A stretch of DNA of 64,000 bases, from contig JBDVBY010000007.1 in the NCBI GenBank assembly GCA_039942715.1, forward strand, positions 1 to 64,000, written 5' to 3'. The notes under the pieces are model-generated. The model ran no database searches and was not told the origin of the DNA. It worked only from the letters and a program-made list of their open reading frames with translations. Each line of letters opens with the position of its first letter. The first letter of the stretch is position 1. The DNA comes from JABDJX01 sp039942715. Lineage in GTDB: Bacteria; Pseudomonadota; Alphaproteobacteria; Rhodobacterales; Rhodobacteraceae. Positions 15,759 to 24,463 of this stretch are shown piece by piece. The translations under genes and the position numbers were made by a program.

Positions 15759-17327
15759 CTAGCCTGCGTCTTTGTAGCTGACTTGTTTGATATCCGCGTT
15801 GGGATCAGACTTTTCACGCCGCACCAAAAGCCGGTTCAAAGCGTTCACATAGGCCTTGGCTGAAGCAACCACAGTATCGGTATCTGCCGATTGACCTGTC
15901 GCGATGCGCCCGTCTTCTTCCATACGCACGCTGACGGTGGCTTGGGCGTCTGTGCCTTCGGTCACGGCGTGCACTTGATACAGCTGAAGTTGCGCGTCGT
16001 GCGGGAAAAGCTGGGTCACCGCATTGAACGTGGCATCGACTGGACCGTCACCTTGCGCGGTTGTGCGATGCTCTTTTCCGTCAATCTCAAGGATCAAGTC
16101 AGCAGACTGGGGTGCCTCTGTGCCGCAGATCACGCGCAGAAACTTGACTTGAATATGATCATATTCTTCACCCGTTTCCTGATCGCGCATCAAAGCGATC
16201 AGATCGTCCTCGAATACTTCCTTTTTACGATCAGCCAGCGATTTGAAGCGCACGAACACGTCTTTCAACTGGTTGTCACCAAGTTCGTAGCCCAGTTCTT
16301 CCAGCTTCGAGCGCAAGGCCGCACGACCCGAATGCTTGCCCATCACAATGTTCGTCTCAGACAGGCCTACATCCTCGGGGCGCATGATCTCAAAGGTTTC
16401 AGCGTTTTTTAGCATACCGTCTTGGTGGATGCCGCTTTCATGCGCAAAAGCGTTCTTGCCAACGATGGCTTTATTGTACTGCACGGCAAAACCCGACACC
16501 GTCGCCACACGGCGCGATATGTGCATCAGCTTCGTTGTATCAATGCCCGTTGTGTAAGGCATGATGTCGCCGCGCACTTTCATCGCCATCACAACCTCTT
16601 CAAGTGCGGTGTTGCCCGCACGTTCGCCAAGGCCGTTTATAGTACACTCGATTTGGCGCGCGCCCCCGTCAACAGCAGCCAGCGAGTTGGCCGTCGCCAT
16701 GCCCAGATCATTGTGGCAATGGGTGGCAAAGATCACCTCGTCTGCGCCGGGCACTTCGGCAATCAGGCGGCGGATCAACTCGGCAGACTCATTGGGCGCA
16801 GTATACCCAACGGTGTCAGGGATGTTGATTGTGCCCGCCCCGGCCTTGATCGCAATCTCGACAGTGCGCGCCAGATAATCCCACTCGGTGCGTGTGGCAT
16901 CCATCGGCGACCATTGCACATTACCACACAGGTTGCGCGCGTGAGTGACCGTCTCGTGAATACGATCCGCCATCTCGTCCTTGGTCAGGTTCGGGATCGC
17001 CCGGTGCAGGGGAGAGGTGCCAATGAACGTGTGTATGCGCGGCTTTGCGGCGTGTTTCACTGCCTCCCAGCATCGATCAATGTCTTTGAAGTTTGCGCGA
17101 GACAATCCGCAGATTACCGAATTCTTTGAACGCTTGGCGATCTCGCTCACAGCGGCAAAATCACCCTCAGAGGCAATCGGAAACCCAGCCTCGATGATAT
17201 CAACGCCCATTTCGTCAAGCAGGCCTGCAATCTCCAGCTTTTCATCGTGGCTCATGGTGGCGCCCGGGCTTTGTTCGCCGTCGCGCAATGTGGTGTCAAA
17301 AATGACGATGTGGTCTTTATCGGCCAT
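15759..17327 (-). CDS. leuA: 2-isopropylmalate synthase
   Basis: 522 residues, the bacterial LeuA length. It condenses 2-ketoisovalerate with acetyl-CoA, the first committed step of leucine synthesis. Motifs: 'FDTTLRDGEQSPGATM' (residues 9-24), the metal-binding 'THCHNDLGMATAN', 'CTINGLGERAGNTALEEV', 'HESGIHQDGMLK', then the C-terminal LeuA dimer/regulatory domain that binds leucine for feedback inhibition. The ATG at 17327 has AAGGA seven bases upstream; this site overlaps the stop of the preceding cupin gene, so the two are coupled. The pair follows a leucine-rich leader peptide (17765-17842), giving a second layer of control by leucine supply. Confidence 0.97.
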   Translation of the reverse strand: MADKDHIVIFDTTLRDGEQSPGATMSHDEKLEIAGLLDEMGVDIIEAGFPIASEGDFAAVSEIAKRSKNSVICGLSRANFKDIDRCWEAVKHAAKPRIHTFIGTSPLHRAIPNLTKDEMADRIHETVTHARNLCGNVQWSPMDATRTEWDYLARTVEIAIKAGAGTINIPDTVGYTAPNESAELIRRLIAEVPGADEVIFATHCHNDLGMATANSLAAVDGGARQIECTINGLGERAGNTALEEVVMAMKVRGDIMPYTTGIDTTKLMHISRRVATVSGFAVQYNKAIVGKNAFAHESGIHQDGMLKNAETFEIMRPEDVGLSETNIVMGKHSGRAALRSKLEELGYELGDNQLKDVFVRFKSLADRKKEVFEDDLIALMRDQETGEEYDHIQVKFLRVICGTEAPQSADLILEIDGKEHRTTAQGDGPVDATFNAVTQLFPHDAQLQLYQVHAVTEGTDAQATVSVRMEEDGRIATGQSADTDTVVASAKAYVNALNRLLVRREKSDPNADIKQVSYKDAG

Positions 17328-17338
17328 TGTCTTGGTCC

Positions 17339-17695
17339 TTAGATTTGTGGCTTGGGCGCGGGTGTCTCACCGCTGTCGCCCGTGTTTGGTTCGCCCTTGG
17401 GTTCGATCAACAACACCTTAACTTCATGCTCAGCACGCGGACGGTGAATGACGCCTTTGGGCACGACAACCAGCTCTCCTGGCCCGAACGTCACAGGATC
17501 ATGGTCTTCGTAGTCCATGGTCACTTTGCCTTCGAGCACCAGAAAGAAATCGTCGGTTGTGTCATGCTTATGGAACGGAAACTCGCCTTTGAATTTCACC
17601 ACCATGATATCGTTGTCATTGTAGCGTGCGATCACATGTGGATCCCAATGGCTGTCAAACAGCGCAAGCTTCTCATTCAGATTTATCGATTTCAT
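17339..17695 (-). CDS. Cupin-domain protein co-transcribed with leuA
   Basis: 118 residues, a single cupin barrel: 'FHKHDTTDDFFLVLEGKVTM' contains the first cupin motif with metal-binding His/Glu, and 'GPGELVVVPKGVIHRPRAE' the second. The C-terminal tail is Pro/Gly-rich. Enzymatic activity cannot be named; single cupins of this type may bind a metal and a small ligand. It lies between the leader peptide and leuA, ending 11 bp before leuA. The ATG is preceded by AAGGA. Its place in a leucine-controlled transcript hints at a role near branched-chain synthesis, which is only inference. Confidence 0.9.
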   Translation of the reverse strand: MKSINLNEKLALFDSHWDPHVIARYNDNDIMVVKFKGEFPFHKHDTTDDFFLVLEGKVTMDYEDHDPVTFGPGELVVVPKGVIHRPRAEHEVKVLLIEPKGEPNTGDSGETPAPKPQI

Positions 17696-17722
17696 GGGGC
17701 GTGTTCCTTAGCGGTGTGTCTT

Positions 17723-17771
17723 TGGCGCGATATACCCTCTGAGCAGTCGCGCCAACAGGCACGCTCAGAGG
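17723..17771 (-). promoter_or_regulatory. Attenuator-like overlapping hairpins after the leucine leader peptide
   Basis: Read on the minus strand, CCTCTGAGC (17771-17763, over the leader stop codon) pairs perfectly with GCTCAGAGG (17744-17736). TGGCGCGA (17754-17747, in the loop of the first) pairs perfectly with TCGCGCCA (17730-17723). The two stems interleave and cannot form together. The second stem is not followed by a U-tract, so it may end transcription with help or act on translation of the cupin gene, whose ribosome site lies just beyond. Confidence 0.7.
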
Positions 17772-17842
17772 CGGCTAAGGAGGAGAAGCAGGGCGGCACC
17801 AGATAGGGCGCGCGCGGAATTGATATGTGAATCCTGATTCAT
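17765..17842 (-). CDS. Leucine-rich leader peptide of the cupin-leuA operon
   Basis: 25 codons: the peptide begins MNQDSH and ends AALLLLLSRL, with five consecutive leucine codons and seven leucines in total. The leucines are encoded as CTA, CTG, CTT, CTC, CTC, CTT and CTC. It lies directly upstream of the leuA operon and its stop codon is inside the first of two mutually exclusive hairpins, the classical arrangement in which ribosome stalling at leucine codons senses charged tRNA-Leu. The predicted transcription start falls within about a base or two of the ATG, so it may be translated leaderless. Confidence 0.78.
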   Translation of the reverse strand: MNQDSHINSARALSGAALLLLLSRL

Positions 17843-17849
17843 AAGGCGC

Positions 17850-17878
17850 AGATTAGGCTTTAACGCTGGTTTTGTCAA
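17850..17878 (-). promoter_or_regulatory. Promoter of the leucine leader-cupin-leuA operon
   Basis: On the minus strand: TTGACA (17878-17873), exactly 17 bp, TAATCT (17855-17850). This is a near-consensus sigma-70 promoter. A start about seven bases after the -10 would fall at or next to the leader peptide ATG (17842). Confidence 0.75.
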
Positions 17879-17952
17879 AGATGAATGGTGAGGCTTTGAA
17901 CTCGAGACCTGTTCAGGTATCAGCGTGCAAATCGCCAATAGAAAGATAGCCG

Positions 17953-18681
17953 GTGACACGCGACGGATACTTTGATGCCGATATTGCCGAGACCTACGAT
18001 AAGGATCACAAGGGCAATGACCCCGCTTTGATCGCCAAGACGGTTGATTGCCTTGTTAATCTCTCTGATGGCGGCGACATTCTTGAATTTGCTATTGGTA
18101 CTGGGCGGATTGCTCTGCCACTCGTAGAAAGGGCGGCGCGCGTCAAAGGGATAGAGCTTTCCAAGGCGATGGTTGCAAAGCTGCGCGAAAAGGAAAGCGA
18201 TCCGCCAATGGAGGTCGTTATCGGGGACATGACCAAGGAACGTGTCGCCGGGGAATTCTCGCTGGTTTTTCTGGTTTTCAACACAATCGACAACCTGACA
18301 ACGCAAGAGGCGCAAATCGCTTGCTTTGAAAATGCTGCGCGGCATTTGAATTCCAGCGGGCGGTTCCTTGTCGAAACGTTACTGCCGCCGCTGCAAAAGA
18401 TCCCGTTTGGTGAGACACGTCTGGCATTTGCAAACAGCAGGGATCACTTTGGCATCGATGAAATCGACATCGTCACGCAAAATTATTCATCAAACCATGT
18501 TTGGATGAACGGCAAAGACCACAAGCATCTGTCCATCCCATTCCGGTATGCGTGGCCTGCTGAGATGGACCTGATGGCCAAGATCGCTGGCCTTGAATTG
18601 GAATTTCGCTGGTCCGACTGGGACCGCGCTCCGTTTGATCGGTACAGCACCAAGCACATATCCGTCTGGCGAAAGACCTAA
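17953..18681 (+). CDS. SAM-dependent class I methyltransferase
   Basis: 242 residues. The SAM-binding motif I is 'GGDILEFAIGTGRIALPL' (about 37-54), with 'VKGIELSKAMVAKLREK' as motif II. The 'LVFLVFNTIDNL' segment corresponds to motif IV. The C-terminal part ends 'DRYSTKHISVWRKT', typical of small-molecule methyltransferases of the Methyltransf_25 group. The substrate is unknown. It starts with GTG 17953; no ATG lies before the conserved region. It is divergent from the leucine operon and followed by an SDR gene 71 bp downstream. Confidence 0.85.
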   Translation: MTRDGYFDADIAETYDKDHKGNDPALIAKTVDCLVNLSDGGDILEFAIGTGRIALPLVERAARVKGIELSKAMVAKLREKESDPPMEVVIGDMTKERVAGEFSLVFLVFNTIDNLTTQEAQIACFENAARHLNSSGRFLVETLLPPLQKIPFGETRLAFANSRDHFGIDEIDIVTQNYSSNHVWMNGKDHKHLSIPFRYAWPAEMDLMAKIAGLELEFRWSDWDRAPFDRYSTKHISVWRKT

Positions 18682-18752
18682 AACTTGGACTCCAAAAGCT
18701 GGTCGCGCCTTACCGTGGTGCTAACTTGTTTTTAAAGAAGGAGACCCGGTAG

Positions 18753-19418
18753 ATGAAAAAAGCATTGGTCCTTGGTGCATCAGGCGGCATTGGCACGGCG
18801 GTCTTCGCTGAACTGGTAAATCGGTCTTACGAGGTCAAAGGTCTGTCGCGTTCCGTTGACGGACTGGATGTCACCGATGAAGCGTCTATCGAGCGCGTGC
18901 TAGGTGCTTTGGACGGCACGTATGATCTGATTTTTGTGGCCACAGGGGCTTTGACGCCGTCCGGCCATGCGCCGGAAAAGGCTATTAAGGACGTATCGGA
19001 AGACGCTTTGATCGCACAGTTCAAGGTGAATGCGATTGGTCCGATGCTTGTGCTGAAACACGTCACACGCCTTCTGCCAAAAGATCGAAAGGCCGTTTTT
19101 GCAACCCTCTCGGCGCGCGTCGGTTCGATAGGAGACAACAGGTTGGGGGGCTGGCATGGGTATCGCGCGTCAAAAGCCGCCCTGAACCAATTCATCCACG
19201 GCGCATCCATTGAATTAAAGCGGACCCACAAGCAAGCCATCGCCGTTTGTCTGCACCCCGGCACCGTTGCCACATCGTTTACCGAGAAATATGCGTCGCG
19301 CCACAGCACAAGCGCACCGGCTTTGGCCGCAGCTCAGCTTATTGATGTGCTCGAATCGGCAACCTCGGATCAAACCGGTGGGTTTTATGACTTCGCCGGC
19401 TTGGAAATCCCTTGGTAG
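18753..19418 (+). CDS. Short-chain dehydrogenase/reductase (C-factor-like)
   Basis: 221 residues. NAD(P) motif 'ALVLGASGGIGTAVF' at residues 4-18, catalytic Ser in 'FATLSARVGSIGDN', and Y-x-x-x-K in 'GYRASKAALNQF'. The short length and 'HPGTVATSFTEKY' resemble the CsgA/C-factor branch of SDRs. A strong AAGGAGA sits before the ATG. Substrate unknown. An operon with the preceding methyltransferase is possible but not certain. Confidence 0.9.
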   Translation: MKKALVLGASGGIGTAVFAELVNRSYEVKGLSRSVDGLDVTDEASIERVLGALDGTYDLIFVATGALTPSGHAPEKAIKDVSEDALIAQFKVNAIGPMLVLKHVTRLLPKDRKAVFATLSARVGSIGDNRLGGWHGYRASKAALNQFIHGASIELKRTHKQAIAVCLHPGTVATSFTEKYASRHSTSAPALAAAQLIDVLESATSDQTGGFYDFAGLEIPW

Positions 19419-19421
19419 ACG

Positions 19422-19634
19422 TTAAATTTTGTCTTGGAAAATATCTGCAATTTCCTGCTGAGAGGTGTGCCGCCGTTTCGCTTCTTGGGGAGAAACAAAC
19501 GGGTTAGGCTCTCCTTCAGACTTCCATTGGCCATAGCTAATGACGCGGAAGCTGCTGAGCAGAAAGTAAATATAGCGAAACAGGTGGGGCTTTTCCCCAA
19601 GACTGTCTTTGTTTGCTGTAAACAACATTGGCAC
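19422..19634 (-). CDS. Small hypothetical protein
   Basis: 70 residues. It contains 'EKPHLFRYIYFLLSSFRVI' (a possible amphipathic or weakly hydrophobic helix) and 'EGEPNPFVSPQEAKRRH', then 'TSQQEIADIFQDKI'. The residue mix looks protein-like, with a well-formed charged C-terminus, and the gene fills an otherwise empty 340-bp gap. It is convergent with the SDR, 3 bp between stops. No family is recognised and the ribosome site (GGATGAG) is weak, so it may not be real. Confidence 0.42.
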   Translation of the reverse strand: MPMLFTANKDSLGEKPHLFRYIYFLLSSFRVISYGQWKSEGEPNPFVSPQEAKRRHTSQQEIADIFQDKI

Positions 19635-19758
19635 TCATCCGATACACAATAAATCTTCGTAAAGCAGAACATCTTTAGGATGCACTAGCGGTGCGGCAGT
19701 TTTTAGGCACCAGCGCGAAAAATGCAGGGCAAATGGTTAATTTTATGTAAATTTTTAT

Positions 19759-21168
19759 TTAGTTTGAACTGCTCTCTTCAGCCAAGGCACCGTCTTCCCA
19801 AACGCCCGTGCGTTCTTCGCCTGTGGCATACCGGATGGTGCCTTCACCTTGGCGCCGCCCTTGAACAAACGTGCCTTCATAGACGTCGCCGTTGGCATAG
19901 GTTGCAATCCCCTTGCCATTGATCTCGCCATTGGTCCACTCGCCTTCATAGCTGAACCCGTCTGGCATGATGATCTTGCCTGTCCCGTCGCGCTGCCCGG
20001 CGACGAAAGTGCCTTGGTATTCAGTGCCGTCGGAATATTTCGCAACACCCTGACCCGAACGTTGGCCATCGGCCCAGCCGCCCTCATAAGTATAGCCATC
20101 CGCAAAGATCATTTTGCCCTGACCATCCATGCGCGCGTTTTTAAATTCGCCCTCGTAAACCAGACCATTGGCATAAGTTGCCATGCCTTCGCCTTCGATC
20201 ACTCCAGCAACCCATGTGCCCTCGTAGGTGTTCCCATCGGGATAGACGATTTTGCCGCTACCGTCGGCGAGATCGTTCTTGAAGCTACCCGTGTAGACCG
20301 AGCCGTCGGGATATGTGACCTCGCCTTGGCCCTCGATGCGCCCAGCGGTCCAGTCGCCGACGTATTGATAGCCATCTGTCCCGGTAAAGCTGCCTTGCCC
20401 CTGACGTTGATCATCAACAAAGCCACCTTCGTATAAGTCGCCATTGGCATAAGTGACCTTGCCTTCACCTTGGCGCTTGCCATCGACAAGCCCTCCTTCA
20501 TAGATGTCACCATTTGGCTGCGTAAGGACTCCAGTGCCGTTGATCTGCCCATCGGCCCATTCGCCTTCATAGATCAGGCCATCCGGCATTGTCAGCTTGC
20601 CGGTGCCCTCGCGTACGCCGCGCACCAGCGTACCGGTGTAAATCGCCCCATCAGGATAAGTGATCGTGCCGCTGCCTTCTTTGATGCCGCGCACCCACTC
20701 ACCGTCATAGATATAGCCGTTAGGGCTTTCCATCCGGCCCGCACCATTGTGCAAGGCTGCATCAAAACCGCCTTCGTAACGCACGCCGTTGGCATAGACC
20801 GCAACGCCTTCGCCATTAATCTTTCCGTCGACCCAGCCACCTTCATAGGTGCCGCCGTCGGCAAATGTAATCATGCCCTGACCTTCGGGCTTCCCGGCAG
20901 CAAAGGCGCCGACGTAAACAGAGCCATTTGGAAATTCTGCCCGGCCTGTGCCGCGAATCTCACCATCGACCCATTCGCCCTCATAGACATACCCATTTGG
21001 CAGCCGGTACGTGCCGGTGCCATGTTGCTTGCCATCTTTGAAGGTGCCTTCGTACACACCACCGTCGTCATATTGTTTTGTGACGACCTGACCGTCTTGT
21101 GCAGACACGCTGCCTGCAAAGGTCAATGCAATTGCGAATAGTACAGTGGTGCTCACGCGCGCTTTCAT
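19759..21168 (-). CDS. Exported protein made almost entirely of MORN repeats
   Basis: 469 residues. The Sec signal peptide (about 1-26, ending 'GSVSA') is followed by 18 complete 23-residue MORN repeats and a partial nineteenth. The consensus is G-x-x-Y-E-G-x-(W/F)-x-x-G-x-x-x-G-x-G-x-x-x-(Y/F)-(A/P)-(N/D). The repeats are strictly in phase with no insertions, giving a 69-bp period in the DNA. MORN arrays form elongated beta-hairpin solenoids and bind lipids or proteins; an exported, repeat-only version has no domain to suggest an enzyme. The start at 21168 begins the signal peptide and has GGGGAA upstream; ATGs at 21180 and 21183 lack a spaced ribosome site. Confidence 0.93.
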   Translation of the reverse strand: MKARVSTTVLFAIALTFAGSVSAQDGQVVTKQYDDGGVYEGTFKDGKQHGTGTYRLPNGYVYEGEWVDGEIRGTGRAEFPNGSVYVGAFAAGKPEGQGMITFADGGTYEGGWVDGKINGEGVAVYANGVRYEGGFDAALHNGAGRMESPNGYIYDGEWVRGIKEGSGTITYPDGAIYTGTLVRGVREGTGKLTMPDGLIYEGEWADGQINGTGVLTQPNGDIYEGGLVDGKRQGEGKVTYANGDLYEGGFVDDQRQGQGSFTGTDGYQYVGDWTAGRIEGQGEVTYPDGSVYTGSFKNDLADGSGKIVYPDGNTYEGTWVAGVIEGEGMATYANGLVYEGEFKNARMDGQGKMIFADGYTYEGGWADGQRSGQGVAKYSDGTEYQGTFVAGQRDGTGKIIMPDGFSYEGEWTNGEINGKGIATYANGDVYEGTFVQGRRQGEGTIRYATGEERTGVWEDGALAEESSSN

Positions 21169-21313
21169 GCGGTTCCCCATCATCTCCCAGCGTCAGGTTA
21201 TAGACCCGACTTTTCATTCGTTAACAAACTAGAGCGTCTGTCGCAGTGTCGCAACGGCTTTTCCTTCCTGCAAACTCTGTCTAAACGGGGCGCGGAGCAC
21301 GAGGAGTATAGTC

Positions 21314-22972
21314 ATGGCAAAGCGGTTTCGCCTGACGGTTGCACAAATGAACCCCACGGTGGGCGATCTGGAGGGTAACGCAGCCCAAGCGCGGCGCGCC
21401 TGGCAAGAGGCCAAGGCAGCAGGTGCGGATATGGTCGCGCTGCCCGAGATGTTCATCACCGGCTATCAAACCCAAGATCTGGTTATGAAACCGGCGTTTA
21501 CACGCGATGCGATGGCCAAAGTTGAGGCATTGATCGCGGAATGCACCGATGGCCCTGCTATTGGAATCGGTGGCCCGCTTCTGCAAGGTGGAAAGCTATT
21601 CAATGCCTACCACATCGGTCGTGGCGGCAAAGTTGTGCGTCAGTTGTTGAAGCATGATCTGCCAAACGAGACGGTTTTTGACGAGGTGCGCCTTTATGAC
21701 GAAGGACCAATCACTGGCCCGTATGACCTAGGGGTAATCCGAGTCGGCACACCGATTTGTGAAGACGCGTGGCACGAAGAAGTGCCCGAAGCGCTGGCCG
21801 AGTCGGGCGCTGAAATCCTGCTCGTGCCCAATGGATCGCCCTATTACCGTGGAAAATTCGATACGCGCCTCAACGTTATGGTGTCTCGTGTTGTCGAAAC
21901 CGGGCTACCGCTTGTCTATCTCAATATGATTGGGGGACAGGATGATCAGGTCTTTGATGGGGCAACGTTTGTGCTGAACCCCGGTGGAGAATTGGCGGTG
22001 CGCTTGCCCGTGTTCGATGAAACCATCGCGCATGTGGATTTTGAAGAAACCGACGAAGGCTGGCGTGCCTTACCCGGTGACATTGCGCCTTTGCCTGATG
22101 AGTGGGAGCAGGACTATCGTGTGATGGTCGAGGGATTGCGTGACTATTTGCGCAAGACTGGCTTTAAAAAGGTTCTGCTGGGACTTTCAGGCGGGATCGA
22201 CAGTGCGATTGTTGCGACGATTGCCGCAGATGCTATTGGCCCGGAAAACGTGCGCTGCGTGATGCTGCCGTCAGAATATACCTCTGACGAAAGCCTTGAG
22301 GACGCAGGCGAAGTTGCCCGTTTGCTTGGGGCGCAGCTTGATACCGTTTCCATCGCTGGGCCTCGTGCTGCTGTCACCGACGCACTTTCTGACTTGTTTT
22401 CCGGTACCGAAGAGGGGCTAACCGAAGAAAACATTCAATCACGCCTGCGCGGTGTGTTACTCATGGCGCTCTCTAATAAATTTGGTGAGATGCTGCTGAC
22501 CACAGGCAATAAATCTGAGGTCGCAGTGGGGTACGCCACGATCTATGGTGATATGTCCGGCGGCTATAACCCGATCAAAGACCTTTACAAAATGCGGGTG
22601 TTTGAGACGTGCCGCTGGCGAAATGCCAATCACCGCGATTGGATGATGGGGCCTGCGGGCACCGTGATCCCGACCCGCGTTATCGACAAGCCGCCAACAG
22701 CCGAGCTGCGTGATGATCAAAAAGACAGTGATAGCCTGCCACCCTATGAGGTGCTGGATGTGCTGCTTGAAGGTCTGGTGGATGACGATTGTTCTGTCGC
22801 GGAACTGGTGGCCAAGGGATACGATCGAGACATGGTCAAAAAGATCGAACATCTGGTCTATCTGGCCGAATACAAACGGTTTCAGTCCGCACCCGGGCCA
22901 CGCCTGACGAAAAGTGCGTTTTGGCTTGATCGACGTTATCCCATTGTGAACCGCTGGCGCGATCCGTCTTGA
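21314..22972 (+). CDS. nadE: Glutamine-dependent NAD+ synthetase
   Basis: 552 residues in two domains. The N-terminal nitrilase-fold glutaminase (about 1-260) has Glu in 'ALPEMFITGYQ', Lys in 'LLKHDLPNETVFDE' and Cys in 'GTPICEDAWHEE'. The C-terminal synthetase has the P-loop 'LGLSGGIDSAIVATIAADA' and 'TTGNKSEVAVGYATIYGDM'. It amidates nicotinic acid adenine dinucleotide, the last step of NAD synthesis. The ATG follows GAGGAGTA. The stop codon overlaps the TTG start of the next gene. Confidence 0.97.
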   Translation: MAKRFRLTVAQMNPTVGDLEGNAAQARRAWQEAKAAGADMVALPEMFITGYQTQDLVMKPAFTRDAMAKVEALIAECTDGPAIGIGGPLLQGGKLFNAYHIGRGGKVVRQLLKHDLPNETVFDEVRLYDEGPITGPYDLGVIRVGTPICEDAWHEEVPEALAESGAEILLVPNGSPYYRGKFDTRLNVMVSRVVETGLPLVYLNMIGGQDDQVFDGATFVLNPGGELAVRLPVFDETIAHVDFEETDEGWRALPGDIAPLPDEWEQDYRVMVEGLRDYLRKTGFKKVLLGLSGGIDSAIVATIAADAIGPENVRCVMLPSEYTSDESLEDAGEVARLLGAQLDTVSIAGPRAAVTDALSDLFSGTEEGLTEENIQSRLRGVLLMALSNKFGEMLLTTGNKSEVAVGYATIYGDMSGGYNPIKDLYKMRVFETCRWRNANHRDWMMGPAGTVIPTRVIDKPPTAELRDDQKDSDSLPPYEVLDVLLEGLVDDDCSVAELVAKGYDRDMVKKIEHLVYLAEYKRFQSAPGPRLTKSAFWLDRRYPIVNRWRDPS

Positions 22973-23577
22973 CACCTGAAGACATATCAGCGGCTCGTGG
23001 AATAAATAAACTGCTCGGGGGCTGTCTTGTCTTGCTCGCCCTCGTCTTTTTGCTGCCTGTCTTTGGGACGCTTTACTACGACGGCTTTCGAAATATTCCG
23101 AAGTGGCACCCGCTATTTTGGGGCCTGTCTGCGGTAGGTCTCGCTACTGTATTCTGCGGCTTTCGGATTTTGGTGCGCCCACAGCGTGTGGGGGGAAATG
23201 TTTCCTTCAAAGATGGCGGCTTTGATATCAACGTGCGCAGCTTTTTTCGCGCCGACCAGCAGCACAGTCTGGTATGGGAAGACATTGAAAGCGTCAAATT
23301 GATCGTCGCCCCGCGCGGTGGCGATGTACTGGCGTTTCGGCTTTCGCCAAGTGCCGCCGTGGCAAAGGGTTTGATCCAGCCCAGCACGCGGTTTAACGCG
23401 TCAAAAAAGCTCGTGAAACGCGAGATAGCGCTGCCGATGAACCTGTGCAACGTCGGCGTCAACGAGGCGTTCAGGCGTTTTGAAGCCTCGGCAAACCACG
23501 CTGGCGCAAAGCTCGTTGCGGCGTCGGCTTTCAATGCGGTGATCATCCAGCACAAGGTTTGGGCCGTCGAGCATTAG
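22969..23577 (+). CDS. Membrane protein with PH-like domain, unknown function
   Basis: 202 residues. Two hydrophobic segments (about 17-37 and 48-67) form a hairpin, followed by a mostly beta soluble domain with 'LVWEDIESVKLIVAPRGGD' and 'ALPMNLCNVGVNEAFRRFE', the layout of bacterial PH-like membrane proteins. The start is the TTG at 22969, overlapping the nadE stop (TTGA), so it is probably translated by coupling. No catalytic motif. It is followed closely by the S49 peptidase gene. Confidence 0.75.
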   Translation: MTPEDISAARGINKLLGGCLVLLALVFLLPVFGTLYYDGFRNIPKWHPLFWGLSAVGLATVFCGFRILVRPQRVGGNVSFKDGGFDINVRSFFRADQQHSLVWEDIESVKLIVAPRGGDVLAFRLSPSAAVAKGLIQPSTRFNASKKLVKREIALPMNLCNVGVNEAFRRFEASANHAGAKLVAASAFNAVIIQHKVWAVEH

Positions 23578-23654
23578 GACCAGATCGCTCTTTTTTGCGG
23601 CTGTATCTGGCTTTCACCTTGTTGCTCAGCCTTCCAAAGCCTACATCAGCCGCC

Positions 23655-24455
23655 ATGAAACGCTTTATTCCGTTTATGAAATCGCCGCCCAAAGTGGCCG
23701 TGATTAAAATGCAAGGTGTGATTGCTGCTCAAGGGCGGGGTGCCACCTTATCTGATGCGGGGCTTGCGCCGTTGATTGAGCGCGCGTTTGCCAAAGGTAA
23801 GCCGGATGCGGTGGCGATTTCGATCAACTCGCCCGGTGGCAGCCCGTCGCAATCGTCTTTGATTTCAGCGCGCATTCGCCGTTTGGCCGAAGAAAAAGAC
23901 GTTAAGGTTTATGCCTTTGTCGAAGATGTCGCCGCCTCTGGTGGGTACTACATTGCCAGTGCGGCGGATGAGATTTGGGTGGATCGCCATTCCATCGTAG
24001 GCTCTATCGGCGTCATTTCCGCAGGCTTCGGGCTTAGCGAGCTGATCGCGCGTTATGGGATCGAGCGGCGGGTCTACACGGCTGGTGAGTCAAAAAGCAT
24101 GGCCGACCCGTTTCGCCCAGAAAACCCCGAGGATGTGGCGCGGATCAAAAAGCTTCAGGAGCATATCCACGGCGAATTCATTGATCACGTCAAAACGCGG
24201 CGTGGTGCGAAACTGGCCGAAGGGGCAGACTTGTTTACCGGGGAAGTTTGGGTCGGCAGCCAAGGGATTGAGACCGGGTTGATCGACGGCGTCGGACATT
24301 TGGTGCCAAAGATGAAAGAGATTTTTGGCGATAAGGTCGGCTTTAAGGTTTACGCACAAAAACGTTCGTTATTCTCGCGCTTTGGTGCGCGGATGGCGGG
24401 CGATGCGATGGCCGAGATTGAAGAGCGCGCAGGCTTTGCCCGGTTTGGGATCTGA
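23655..24455 (+). CDS. S49-family (SppA-like) serine peptidase
   Basis: 266 residues. The catalytic Ser95 lies in 'EDVAASGGYYIASAADEI' and the paired lysine is Lys147 in 'YTAGESKSMADPF'. 'SINSPGGSPSQSSLI' forms the oxyanion loop. SppA-type enzymes cleave leftover signal peptides or membrane proteins. Here no N-terminal TM segment follows the chosen ATG, so this short form may be soluble or peripherally bound; an in-frame extension to 23559 would add a hydrophobic stretch 'LYLAFTLLLSLP' and overlap the previous gene. That alternative start should be kept in mind. Confidence 0.88.
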   Translation: MKRFIPFMKSPPKVAVIKMQGVIAAQGRGATLSDAGLAPLIERAFAKGKPDAVAISINSPGGSPSQSSLISARIRRLAEEKDVKVYAFVEDVAASGGYYIASAADEIWVDRHSIVGSIGVISAGFGLSELIARYGIERRVYTAGESKSMADPFRPENPEDVARIKKLQEHIHGEFIDHVKTRRGAKLAEGADLFTGEVWVGSQGIETGLIDGVGHLVPKMKEIFGDKVGFKVYAQKRSLFSRFGARMAGDAMAEIEERAGFARFGI

Positions 24456-24463
24456 TCCAACAG

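Noticed and set aside
16422..17129. 235-codon frame antisense to leuA
   Set aside because: Shadow of the conserved leuA coding sequence, biased composition, no start signal.
20470..21141. Frames of about 200 codons opposite the MORN-repeat gene
   Set aside because: They arise from the repetitive 69-bp period read in reverse; the MORN frame has a signal peptide and strict repeat phase.
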